Assembly: GCA_030610025.1 (NCBI GenBank)
Contig: JAUWSP010000050.1
Coordinates: 1-10,182 of the forward strand
Direction: 5' to 3'
Length of the DNA stretch: 10,182 nucleotides
Source: Acidobacteriota bacterium
GTDB taxonomy: Bacteria; Acidobacteriota; Thermoanaerobaculia; Multivoradales; JAHEKO01
Below the pieces are notes generated by a model. It was not told where the DNA came from, searched no databases, and saw only the letters and a list, made by a program, of their open reading frames with translations. Made by a program: the position numbers and the translations under genes. Below are positions 1 through 7,253 of this stretch, piece after piece; the stretch's first letter is position 1, and every line of letters starts with the position of its first letter.

Positions 1-1
1 G

Positions 2-1093
2 GAGTGGATCGATGAGCAGTCCGACTGGCCGATTCTGGTGACCTCCATCGCCAAGAAATGGCTCAAAGAGGGGCTTCACGATCGAGGAATCACTCGCGAT
101 CTGTCCTGGGGCGTCCCGGTGGATCGCGAACGATTCGAGGACAAGGTGTTCTACGTCTGGTTCGACGCTCCGATCGAATACATCGCCGCGACTCAGGAGT
201 GGGCCAACCAGGAGCCGGGAGCTCGGGATTGGCGTTCGTGGTGGTACGAGGCGGACGACGTTCGCTACGTGCAGTTCATGGCCAAGGACAACGTCCCGTT
301 TCACACCATCAGCTTTCCCGGCACCATCCTGGGCTCCGGTGAGCCATGGAAGATGGTCAGCTTCATCAAGGGCTTCAACTGGCTGACCTACTATGGGGGG
401 AAGTTCTCGACAAGTCGCAAGCGTGGCGTTTTCATGGACCGGGCGCTTGAGAAGTTCCCCGCGGATTACTGGCGCTACTGGCTGATCGCCAACGCTCCGG
501 AGAGTGACGACACGGACTTCACCTTCGAGTTCTTCACCGGCGGCGTGAACAAGGATCTGGCCGACACCTTTGGGAACTTCGTCAATCGGCTCTGGAAATT
601 CGCGGAGTCTCGCTTCGACGCGGTCGTGCCCGAGGGTGGAGAGCCCGGTGAGGCCGAGCGGCAACTGGCCAGGGACCTCGACGCCAAGTTGGCTGACTAC
701 ACCTCCCACCTGGAGGAGATGCAGTTTCGCAAAGCGCTGTCGGATCTGCGGGCAATGTGGGTCCTCGGTAACGAGTACCTGACGCGCGCGGCTCCCTGGA
801 AAGTGATCAAGGAGGATCCGCCGCAGGCGGCGATGATCGTGCGCACCGGCATGCAGCTCATTCGCCTGTTTGCGGTCCTCTCCTGGCCGGTGATTCCGTC
901 CACCAGCCTACGGGTCCTAAGGGCCCTCGGTGAGCAGGACGAGATCCCTGACTGGCCCTCTGGCTCGGTTGCCGAAGACCTGCAGAGCCTGGCCGCCGGG
1001 ACCCCCCTCGGAGAGCTCGGAATTCTCTTTCGCAAGATTCCTCCCGAGGAACTGGAGTCCCTCGAGCAGGAGTTCGGTGGGGCTAGTTCTTAG
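2..1093 (+). CDS. metG: Methionyl-tRNA synthetase, 3' part (5' end outside window)
   Basis: This class I aminoacyl-tRNA synthetase charges tRNA-Met with methionine in the cytoplasm. The reading frame is open from base 2, so the start and the N-terminal HIGH-motif region lie upstream; about 363 codons remain of a usual 510-570. Visible landmarks are DRGITRDLSWGVPV near the fragment start, FYVWFDAPIEYI, and the ATP-binding KMSKS equivalent written KFSTS (bases 401-415), followed by RKRGVF. The C-terminal helical anticodon-binding domain follows, with the characteristic N-E-Y-x4-APW segment at about 767-799. The protein ends shortly after the conserved LFRKI segment, so it lacks the fused Trbp111/EMAP-type tRNA-binding domain of some MetRSs. 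KFSTS in place of KMSKS is a known variant of bacterial MetRS. The stop codon overlaps the tail of the convergent MFS gene by 11 bp. Identification is very secure. Confidence 0.97.
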   Translation, partial: EWIDEQSDWPILVTSIAKKWLKEGLHDRGITRDLSWGVPVDRERFEDKVFYVWFDAPIEYIAATQEWANQEPGARDWRSWWYEADDVRYVQFMAKDNVPFHTISFPGTILGSGEPWKMVSFIKGFNWLTYYGGKFSTSRKRGVFMDRALEKFPADYWRYWLIANAPESDDTDFTFEFFTGGVNKDLADTFGNFVNRLWKFAESRFDAVVPEGGEPGEAERQLARDLDAKLADYTSHLEEMQFRKALSDLRAMWVLGNEYLTRAAPWKVIKEDPPQAAMIVRTGMQLIRLFAVLSWPVIPSTSLRVLRALGEQDEIPDWPSGSVAEDLQSLAAGTPLGELGILFRKIPPEELESLEQEFGGASS

Positions 1094-2288
1094 ATCGCGC
1101 CCTGGCCTGCCTGGCCCAGCGGATCAGCAAGAACCCCCCGACGATCGCAAGCGCGATCTCGAACACCCCGCACAAGACAAAGGCGAAGGCGAAGCCGCGG
1201 GTGGTGAAGGCCCAACCGCCCATGATGGGTCCGAGGGCGAAGCCCATCGAGCCCGCCAGATTGAACCCCCCCATCGCGCTGGCTCGAGTCTTGGGGTCGC
1301 TCCATTCAGAGACCAGAAGGATGGCTGGCGGAAACATGACGGCGGCGAAGATGCCGAGGGCCACCATCATGCCCTGCAGGGAGCTCAGATCGGTGAATCC
1401 CAGGCCGCAGAGTGCCAGGCCGTAGAGCAGGGAGCCGACGACCAACGGGCCGCCGGCGCCGATGCGCTCTGCCAGCCTGCCTGAAAAATACTGCAGGAAG
1501 GCAAATGGGAGCAGGAACAGCGCCAGGTATCGGCCACGCAGTGCCGGATCGGTGGCGCCCAGGGAGTCGATGTAGAGAGGAAACACGACCACGAAGAGCC
1601 CAACTGCCAGCCGATCCACGAAGTGAAACGAGAATGGAAGCGCCACCTGGGGCCTGGACCTGAGGGTCGCGAGAATCTCCCGCACTCGGAGCTGGCGGGT
1701 GAGGGTCGGTGATTCACGGAGGAGGAGAGAGAGCGCTGCTAGAACGGCAAAGGAGATGGCCGCCGCAAGCAGGGGAGCGCGGGCACCGAACCAGCGGGTC
1801 AGGTAGCCGCCCATGGGGGCACCGATGGCAACGCCAAAGATGAGCGAGGCACCCATGAGGCCCATGAAACGGCCCTTGCGCCCGTGGACGGGATGATCGA
1901 GCATCATCGCCATGACGGTCGACCAGCCCAGAACCGAAAATGCGCCCTGGACGAATCGAAAGGCGAGGAGTAGAGGGATCGAATGGAGCTTGCCGTAGAT
2001 CAGGTAGATCAGTGCCGAGCCGGCGAAGCCGATCACGACGAGGGGCTTGCGCACGCCGAATCGATCGCTCGCCAGTCCCCAGATCGGGGCGAAGATGATG
2101 TAGGCGAGAGTCTCGACCGAGAAGAAGAGCGTGGCGTCCGCAATGGATCCACCCAGATCCTCGATGATGAACTCCTTGAGCCCGGCCACCACCAGGGTGA
2201 GGTTGAACATCGCCCCGAACAGCAGCGTCGCGGGCAGTACGACCGTCCGGCCCACGCCCTGGGTATCGATGTTGCCCTGGCTCTTCAT
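1083..2288 (-). CDS. Major facilitator superfamily (MFS) transporter
   Basis: This is an inner-membrane secondary transporter of about 401 residues, the usual size for a 12-helix MFS protein. Hydrophobic segments run through the whole length. The loop between helices 2 and 3 carries MFS motif A, GLASDRFGVRK (about residues 71-81 from the chosen start). Basic residues end the protein (RWARQARARSKN), as expected for a cytoplasmic tail. The frame stays open upstream to 2393, but that extension (with CRTCLSERQGQ) is polar and unlike an MFS N-terminus, so the ATG at 2288, giving MKSQGN and then the first hydrophobic helix, is preferred. The Shine-Dalgarno sequence is weak there, with only GAG nearby. 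The gene is divergent from feoA and converges with metG, so it is probably its own transcription unit. The substrate cannot be read from sequence; drug efflux, sugar phosphate or metabolite export are all possible. Confidence 0.9.
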   Translation of the reverse strand: MKSQGNIDTQGVGRTVVLPATLLFGAMFNLTLVVAGLKEFIIEDLGGSIADATLFFSVETLAYIIFAPIWGLASDRFGVRKPLVVIGFAGSALIYLIYGKLHSIPLLLAFRFVQGAFSVLGWSTVMAMMLDHPVHGRKGRFMGLMGASLIFGVAIGAPMGGYLTRWFGARAPLLAAAISFAVLAALSLLLRESPTLTRQLRVREILATLRSRPQVALPFSFHFVDRLAVGLFVVVFPLYIDSLGATDPALRGRYLALFLLPFAFLQYFSGRLAERIGAGGPLVVGSLLYGLALCGLGFTDLSSLQGMMVALGIFAAVMFPPAILLVSEWSDPKTRASAMGGFNLAGSMGFALGPIMGGWAFTTRGFAFAFVLCGVFEIALAIVGGFLLIRWARQARARSKN

Positions 2289-2425
2289 CGTAGAAGTCTC
2301 AACCACATCCAACCGACGGCTGTCCTGGTGCTGCCCTTGTCTTTCAGAGAGGCAAGTGCGGCAGAGGATATGCGAAGTCGGCCAGCGCTCCAAATCCCGG
2401 GCTTGGTGACCTGATTGCAGGTTCC

Positions 2426-2472
2426 GGCGGCGCCTGCTGAAAGGGCTCGCAATGGTAGACTGTGGCGCCGCC
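2426..2472. repeat. 9-bp inverted repeat bracketing the candidate feoA promoter
   Basis: GGCGGCGCC at 2426-2434 is the exact reverse complement of GGCGCCGCC at 2464-2472. Allowing one mismatch the arms extend to 12 bp (TCnGGCGGCGCC). The 29-nt spacer contains the candidate -10 element. The arrangement could be a paired operator or a hairpin at the start of the feoAB transcript. GC-rich chance repeats are also possible in this genome. It does not resemble a Fur box. Confidence 0.45.
2453..2461 (+). promoter_or_regulatory. Candidate extended -10 promoter for feoAB
   Basis: TGGTAGACT is a TGN-extended -10 hexamer (TAGACT against TATAAT). No convincing -35 is present at 16-18 bp, which is common for extended -10 promoters. 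Transcription would start near 2468, giving a leader of about 38 nt before the feoA ATG at 2506. The same TGNTAGA(A/C)T pattern occurs upstream of the M48 protease and HU genes. Confidence 0.4.
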
Positions 2473-2505
2473 AGAAGTTGGCGAACGAGTCGTTCGAGAC
2501 AGCCA

Positions 2506-2808
2506 ATGGACCATCTGGAAATCTCTGCAAGTGATCAAGCCGCGAGATCTGCCGATCTGGGAGACCGGGTGCCCCTCGACCAGATCGAGATCGGGCATTG
2601 CGCCAGGGTTACCGAGGTCGACGCCAGTGAGGCTGACGTCGAGCAGCTGATGGCGATGGGTGTCTGCGTTGGGCGTCGGATCATGCTCATGCAGACCGGT
2701 GACCCGATGATTCTCAAGGTCCTCGGGACCCGAATCGGTGTCTCGGCCAGATTGGCGCGCCACGTCAAGGTACAGCCCTGTCTGGGTGACATGTTCGGCG
2801 AAGGTTGA
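2506..2808 (+). CDS. feoA: FeoA family ferrous iron transport protein
   Basis: FeoA is a small cytoplasmic SH3-like protein that supports Fe(II) uptake by FeoB. The product from this start is 100 residues; the FeoA domain occupies roughly residues 22-94. It shows the family pattern: PLDQIEIGHCARVTEV, then a segment ending in LMAMGVCVGRRI (the usual L-x-x-M-G-hydrophobic-x-x-G motif) and later GDPMILKVLGTRIGVSARLARHVKV (GDP...R...ISL-like ending). An upstream in-frame ATG at 2452 exists, but it lies within the putative promoter -10 and would add 18 residues without family resemblance, so 2506 was chosen despite a poor Shine-Dalgarno. The gene sits directly before feoB and probably overlaps it, the normal feoAB order. 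Identification is strong; the exact start is less so. Confidence 0.9.
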   Translation: MDHLEISASDQAARSADLGDRVPLDQIEIGHCARVTEVDASEADVEQLMAMGVCVGRRIMLMQTGDPMILKVLGTRIGVSARLARHVKVQPCLGDMFGEG

Positions 2809-4864
2809 CTGCCGCTGGCGAGAGGCTCTTCTCATTCCCACGATCCAAGCACCGTTGCCCCCTGGCCGAAAGGCACTCGATGCCGACGAAGTCTGCATCG
2901 CCCTGGTTGGCAACCCCAACGCTGGCAAGACGACGCTGTTCAATGCCCTGACCGGCCTGCGGGCCAAGACGGCAAACTTCCCAGGCACCACGATCGAGCG
3001 CCGGGTTGGCCATACCCGCCTGGCTGAGCACCGGGTCAAGCTGCTCGACCTGCCTGGCCTCTACAGTCTGGCTTCCATTACGCCTGAGGAGCGGCTGGCC
3101 CGGGAGGTGCTTCTCGGTCAGCAAGCCCAACAGTCTCAGCCCCAGGGGATTATTCTGCTGCTGGACGCGACGACCCTGGAGCGTAACCTGTACCTGGCGA
3201 GCCAGGTGCTGGAACTGGGGCTGCCCACGGTCGCAGCTCTCAATATGGTGGACCTGGCCGAGCGCTCGTCCATCGAGATCGACCTGGAGAAGCTCGAGGC
3301 CGAGCTGGGCTGCCCGGTAGTACCGGTGGTGGCCCGCAGTGGCCGAGGGCTCGACATCCTACGGCAGCACCTGGAGAGGATGATCGATCCTGCCGGATCG
3401 TCCCTGGCCAGAACGTCGAGCGAGCCCTTCTGTGATTGCTCGGGTTGCCCCTACAAAGCGCGCTACGACTGGGCCGAGGAGGTCGGGGCTCGCTGCATCA
3501 ACGGCCGGACCACGGCCCACGGAGTCAAGACCGATCGGATCGACGCCGTCCTGACCCATCGGTGGGTCGGGGTGGCGGCCTTCCTGTCGGTCATGTTCGC
3601 GGTCTTCGCGCTGATCTTCTGGGTGGCCCAATACCCGATGGACTGGATCGACGCCGGGTTCGGCTATGTGGGAAGCGTCGTCGGTCGCTGGGTGCCGCCT
3701 GGAGATTTCCGCAGCCTGTTGGTCGACGGTGTCATCGGTGGCGTCGGTGGAGTGTTGGTGTTTCTGCCTCAGATATGCATCCTCTTCTTCTTCCTGGCGC
3801 TACTCGAGGACACCGGCTACCTGGCGCGAGCCGCCTTCGTCATGGACCGGCTGATGCGCCGCGTGGGCCTGCCAGGTAAGGCCTTCGTGCCGATCCTGTC
3901 GGCGCACGCCTGTGCTATTCCGGCCATCATGTCGACCCGGGTCATCGAGGATCGACGCGATCGGCTGGTGACGATCCTTGTCTTGCCGCTGTTCTCTTGT
4001 TCGGCTCGGATCCCGGTCTACACGATGATCACGGCGCTACTGTTTCCGTATCGGCCGGTGCTGGCGGGACTGGTCTTCACTGGGGCCTACACCCTGGGGA
4101 TCGTCGCGGCTCTGATCATGGCCCTGGTCTTCAAGCGGTCGATCCTGCCAGGCGAGTCCAGACCGCTGGTTCTCGAGCTGCCCAGCTACAAGCTGCCGAG
4201 CCTGCGGACCGCCCTCTTGATGACGCTGGACAGAGCCAAGATCTTTGTCAAGCGTGCCGGCACCATCATTCTCGCCGTCTCCATTCTCTTGTGGTTCCTG
4301 GCCTCGTACCCCAGGAGCGAGCCACCAGCCGCCGCTCTGGCCTTGCAGGTAGAGGCTCAGGAGCTGGTGTCGGCGGGCCAGTCGGATTCGGCCTCAGCGC
4401 TCGAAGAGGAGGCGGCTCAGCTCACGGCCCAGGGTAGGCTGGCGCAGTCCCTGGCCGGCCGAGCAGGGCGTGCCATCGAACCGATACTGCGGCCATTGGG
4501 CTTCGACTGGCAGATCGGGATTGGAATCCTGAGCTCCTTCGCGGCCCGTGAGGTGATCGTCTCCACCCTGGCCGTGGTCTATGGAGTGGGTGAGTCCGCT
4601 GTTGAAGAGGATCCGACCTCTCTCTACGACAGCTTGCGCGCCTCGATGCGCTCCGACGGAACTCCTGTCTTCACGACAGCGACGAGTGTCAGCCTGCTGA
4701 TCTTTTATGTTCTGGCCATGCAATGCCTCTCTACGCAGGCGGTGACCCGCAGAGAGACCAACAGTTGGAAATGGCCGATGTTCCAGCTGCTCTACATGAC
4801 GGTGTTGGCCTACACCGTCACCCTTGTCGTGTATCAGGTGTTGCGGACCTGGACCCCGGGCTGA
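2786..4864 (+). CDS. feoB: Ferrous iron transporter FeoB (GTPase-permease)
   Basis: FeoB is the inner-membrane Fe(II) permease with an N-terminal cytoplasmic G domain. From this start it is 692 residues. All G motifs are visible: G1 GNPNAGKT (about 42-49), G2 Thr in FPGTT (65-69), G3 DLPG (88-91), G4 NMVD (153-156) and G5 ARSG (183-186). A cysteine-rich stretch CDCSGC (216-221) follows, before the membrane domain. The membrane domain contains LEDTGYLARAAFVMDRLMRR, a conserved-Cys segment ACAIPAIMSTR where E. coli has GFGCNVP, then FSCSARIPVY, and late GFDWQIGIG...FAAREVIVSTL. A polar, Glu/Ala-rich loop at about 4309-4470 separates membrane segments. The start is uncertain. The frame is open to 2738, but that would overlap feoA by 71 bp; GTG 2786 has no clear Shine-Dalgarno; TTG 2858 would give an N-terminus of normal length. 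No feoC is seen. Confidence 0.93.
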   Translation: MTCSAKVDCRWREALLIPTIQAPLPPGRKALDADEVCIALVGNPNAGKTTLFNALTGLRAKTANFPGTTIERRVGHTRLAEHRVKLLDLPGLYSLASITPEERLAREVLLGQQAQQSQPQGIILLLDATTLERNLYLASQVLELGLPTVAALNMVDLAERSSIEIDLEKLEAELGCPVVPVVARSGRGLDILRQHLERMIDPAGSSLARTSSEPFCDCSGCPYKARYDWAEEVGARCINGRTTAHGVKTDRIDAVLTHRWVGVAAFLSVMFAVFALIFWVAQYPMDWIDAGFGYVGSVVGRWVPPGDFRSLLVDGVIGGVGGVLVFLPQICILFFFLALLEDTGYLARAAFVMDRLMRRVGLPGKAFVPILSAHACAIPAIMSTRVIEDRRDRLVTILVLPLFSCSARIPVYTMITALLFPYRPVLAGLVFTGAYTLGIVAALIMALVFKRSILPGESRPLVLELPSYKLPSLRTALLMTLDRAKIFVKRAGTIILAVSILLWFLASYPRSEPPAAALALQVEAQELVSAGQSDSASALEEEAAQLTAQGRLAQSLAGRAGRAIEPILRPLGFDWQIGIGILSSFAAREVIVSTLAVVYGVGESAVEEDPTSLYDSLRASMRSDGTPVFTTATSVSLLIFYVLAMQCLSTQAVTRRETNSWKWPMFQLLYMTVLAYTVTLVVYQVLRTWTPG

Positions 4865-4913
4865 GAGCGCCCCCTGCCGAATCGAGGGTCGGTCCATTTC
4901 GTTTGGATGGTTG

Positions 4914-5381
4914 CTACTTCTGTCGCAGCTGGTGACGCATTTTTCCCAGCAGCCTGTTGAGGAAGTTGTCCCGTGAGAGAAAGGGAATCACCGGGGGTCT
5001 TCGCCAGCCGATTTCGCGTGCCAGGGCTGTGGCCCCAGGATGGGTGGCGTTCAGCTTGAGCGCCCGAGTCAGGGCGTCCACAGCCTTGCGTCGATTGCGG
5101 GCCAGAAGATAGACCCGCGCCAGGTTGACATAGTTCTCGGGCTCATAGAACTGAACCTTGATGGAGTGCTGGCAGAGGGCGAGTCCCTCCTTGACCCTTC
5201 GTTCGTAGCGGGCAATTCCGTAGCCCAGATAGGAGTAGAACAGGCCGTGGAGCTCCGCACCCTGGCGGTCGGCCTCTGCCACCTTGCCGAGGACGGCCAG
5301 GCCCTGCTTCCATTGGCCCCGCTTGCAGGCCTCGACCCCTTTGAGTGCAGCCTGATTGAGCTCGGTTTTTGTGGTACTCAT
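4914..5381 (-). CDS. Small TPR-repeat protein
   Basis: This 155-residue protein consists of tetratricopeptide-like helical pairs. Approximate units are at 11-36 (ALKGVEACKRGQWKQGLAVL), 45-77 and 81-114 (PENYVNLARVYLLARNRRKA, then VDALTRALKLNATHP). The C-terminal 30 residues are different: basic and proline-containing, RRPPVIPFLSRDNFLNRLLGKMRH, and may be a peptide that docks on a partner. No signal peptide is visible, so a cytoplasmic location is inferred. The ATG at 5381 has AAGGA at 5388-5392 with 6-nt spacing, a good ribosome-binding site. It lies 64 bp downstream of the M48 protease gene on the same strand and probably shares its transcript. TPR proteins are generic scaffolds, so no specific role can be assigned; an assembly or chaperone role with the protease is only a guess from position. 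Confidence 0.85.
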   Translation of the reverse strand: MSTTKTELNQAALKGVEACKRGQWKQGLAVLGKVAEADRQGAELHGLFYSYLGYGIARYERRVKEGLALCQHSIKVQFYEPENYVNLARVYLLARNRRKAVDALTRALKLNATHPGATALAREIGWRRPPVIPFLSRDNFLNRLLGKMRHQLRQK

Positions 5382-5387
5382 GGCTTG

Positions 5388-5392
5388 TCCTT
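5388..5392 (-). promoter_or_regulatory. Ribosome-binding site of the small TPR gene
   Basis: AAGGA on the minus strand, 6 nt before the ATG at 5381, supports that start codon and independent translation from the upstream protease gene. Confidence 0.6.
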
Positions 5393-5445
5393 CGCTCCGG
5401 TCATCGACTCAGTTCTTTTGGAATGGGAGGCTCGAGTTCGGGCGG

Positions 5446-7158
5446 TCAGCTTTCGACGACCATTCGCGCCCGCAGGCGCTCGGCAGCCGGAGACTGCGGG
5501 GCGTAGGTCAGGATCTGCTGGATGCGCTCGATCCCCTTCACGTGGTCGCCAACGCTCTGGTAGAGGATCACCTCTCCGAACAGGGCCTCGGCCAGCTCGT
5601 CGAGTCTCTGACTCACGACTCTCGCCTGACCTCCATCCGGGTACGTCTTCAGATAGGTCGCCCCGTTGGCCAGCTCCTCATACTCGGAGGCCAAGGTCGC
5701 AAGGCGCTGCTCTGCCAGGTCACGGAGCTCCGGGTCCCCTGATTCCAACGCCAGCCGCTGCAGAGCGGAGAGCTCGTCGAGATACGGGGCCAGGCCGCGA
5801 AGCCCTCTGGCCGCACGCTCGCCTGCGTCGCTGTCGGGTGCGGCGGCAAAGGCCTCGAGATAGTACTCCACGGCCTCACTCTGCCGGCCGAGCCGGCTGT
5901 AGGCATTGCCGAGTGCCAGGGCCACGTCGGGCCGCTCCGGAGATTCCGGATAGTTACTGGCGAAGGTCTCCAGGAACTCTGTTTCGAAGATTCCTCCAGC
6001 GAAGGTCTCTACAGCCTTGGGATAGAGCTCACGACGGTATCGGTCGAACGAGGTGACCTCTTCGTCGAGTTGGGCCACGAGTGGGCTTTCCGGGGTCAGC
6101 TGACGAACCTGCTCGAGCTCGGAACGGTATGCGGCGATGAGCCTGCTCCAGTCCCGAGATAGCGGATTCTGACTCTCCAGAACGTCACGCAAAACGTGGA
6201 GCTTCTCCAGTCGCAGCCCATCAGCCGCCGGCCCTTGTGGCCAGGCGATCAACGCTTCCTCTTTGAGGTGTGGAATCAACTCGGGCTCGATCTTCGAGCG
6301 TTCGGCGAAGTCCAGAAGCAGGCCTTGTGTCTTTGCACGATACTCGTCTGCCGAGCTGGGATCCTGAATCTTGAGCAGGTCATCGCGTACGTTGGCGGCC
6401 TGGGCTCGGTCGTCGAAGAAGGGGTGGGTGCGCCAGTATCCGTATTCCTTCGATTGCGGCATATGGGCCAGCATTTTTTCCATCAATTGCTGTGTGCCGT
6501 TGGGATCAAAGCCGGCGGCGGCGGCCAGTCGCTGGCCCTCGTCATCGGCTTCATCCTCGAATTCGCGGCTGTAGCTCCGTAGGAGGAGCTCGCTGATGAC
6601 CGCGCCGGCGGCTGCGGTGCCCTGGATCAGATCCCCAGTCGAATTGCCGCGACCATAGGGGTCCGTAGGTACATCGTTGCGGTTGTTACTTTGACTGGCC
6701 CCGATCATGACGCCTACCAATAACGCCTGGCTCAAGATATTGAGCAGCGTAGCCTTGTGCTGCATCCGTGTCCCGTGTTGCAGCACCACGTGACCGATCT
6801 CGTGGCCCAGGAGGCTTGCCAACATATCGTCGGTCAGGCCAAGGTCGAGCATCCCTCGTGTGATGAAGATCTGGCCACCCGGCAGCGCGAAGGCGTTGGG
6901 CTCCGGCATGTCGGCGAGGTAGAAGGTGTAGGGGTAGTCCTGAAACTTCGATTCCTGGGCGATCCGATAGCCGATGTCGGCGACGCGCTGCATCTCGGCC
7001 GGGTTGTCGTATCTGCCGTAGAAGGCGAGCGCCTGCAGGGCGGCTTTCAGCGTCTTCTCGAACAGTTCCTCTTTGGCGATCTCCTGGGCACCGGCCGGCA
7101 TCGGAGCCAGCCCGAGGAGAAGGCAAGCGAGGACGAGGTGTGTTGCGGCTCTTCTCAT
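5446..7158 (-). CDS. Secreted M48 family zinc metalloprotease with TPR-like C-terminal half
   Basis: This is a 570-residue periplasmic protein of the BepA/YfgC-like M48 group. These proteases degrade or help assemble outer-membrane proteins. A Sec signal peptide is clear at residues 1-24 (basic start, LVLACLLLGLA core, AGA cleavage site); no lipobox is seen. The peptidase domain spans about 30-260. It has HEIGH at 119-123 (two zinc His and the catalytic Glu), and FEDEADDEG at 200-208, where E201 of the ExxAD pattern is the likely third zinc ligand. RTHPFFDDR at 243-251 contains the His corresponding to the BepA regulatory histidine region. Preceding LADMPEPNAFALPGGQIFIT matches the conserved M48 edge strand. 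The C-terminal half is helical with at least one TPR unit (about 411-441, DVALALGNAYSRLGRQSEAV). The ATG start has no obvious Shine-Dalgarno, and a promoter -10 lies only about 15 bp upstream, so a very short leader is possible. A Gly/Asn/Ser-rich segment near 153-178 is probably a flexible loop near the active site. Confidence 0.93.
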   Translation of the reverse strand: MRRAATHLVLACLLLGLAPMPAGAQEIAKEELFEKTLKAALQALAFYGRYDNPAEMQRVADIGYRIAQESKFQDYPYTFYLADMPEPNAFALPGGQIFITRGMLDLGLTDDMLASLLGHEIGHVVLQHGTRMQHKATLLNILSQALLVGVMIGASQSNNRNDVPTDPYGRGNSTGDLIQGTAAAGAVISELLLRSYSREFEDEADDEGQRLAAAAGFDPNGTQQLMEKMLAHMPQSKEYGYWRTHPFFDDRAQAANVRDDLLKIQDPSSADEYRAKTQGLLLDFAERSKIEPELIPHLKEEALIAWPQGPAADGLRLEKLHVLRDVLESQNPLSRDWSRLIAAYRSELEQVRQLTPESPLVAQLDEEVTSFDRYRRELYPKAVETFAGGIFETEFLETFASNYPESPERPDVALALGNAYSRLGRQSEAVEYYLEAFAAAPDSDAGERAARGLRGLAPYLDELSALQRLALESGDPELRDLAEQRLATLASEYEELANGATYLKTYPDGGQARVVSQRLDELAEALFGEVILYQSVGDHVKGIERIQQILTYAPQSPAAERLRARMVVES

Positions 7159-7170
7159 GGCAATGAAGAA

Positions 7171-7179
7171 ATTCTAGCA
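7171..7179 (-). promoter_or_regulatory. Candidate extended -10 promoter for the M48 protease gene
   Basis: The minus strand reads TGCTAGAAT, an extended -10 element (TAGAAT against TATAAT), ending 12 nt before the ATG at 7158. Transcription would start at or within a few bases of the start codon, implying a leaderless or near-leaderless mRNA, which agrees with the missing Shine-Dalgarno. The identical 9-mer is found upstream of the HU gene. No good -35 is seen. Confidence 0.45.
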
Positions 7180-7233
7180 GGATGCATGCCAGCCCTCTGT
7201 TACACGGATGACAGGGCGGCGGGCCGGCCTGAA

Positions 7234-7253
7234 GCTCTAAAGGGCTCTAAAGG
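7234..7253. repeat. Tandem 10-bp direct repeat at the end of the DUF502 gene
   Basis: GCTCTAAAGG occurs twice in a row without a mismatch (7234-7243 and 7244-7253). The second copy carries the DUF502 stop codon (7247-7249 on the minus strand). It probably arose by a slippage duplication. Confidence 0.8.

Noticed and set aside
2289..2393. N-terminal extension of the MFS transporter
   Set aside because: The added 35 residues are polar with no MFS resemblance; the ATG at 2288 leads directly into the first membrane segment.
2289..2505. Fur box upstream of feoA
   Set aside because: No 19-bp AT-rich GATAATGATAATCATTATC-like site is present; the region is GC-rich.
4865..4913. Bidirectional terminator between feoB and the TPR gene
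   Set aside because: Only a 4-bp stem (TCCA/TGGA) without a T-tract is present in the 49-bp gap.
5040..6056. Plus-strand 338-codon open frame opposite the TPR and M48 genes
   Set aside because: It crosses two well-supported minus-strand genes, is rich in Arg, Pro and Gly as expected for the antisense frame of GC-rich coding DNA, and resembles no family.
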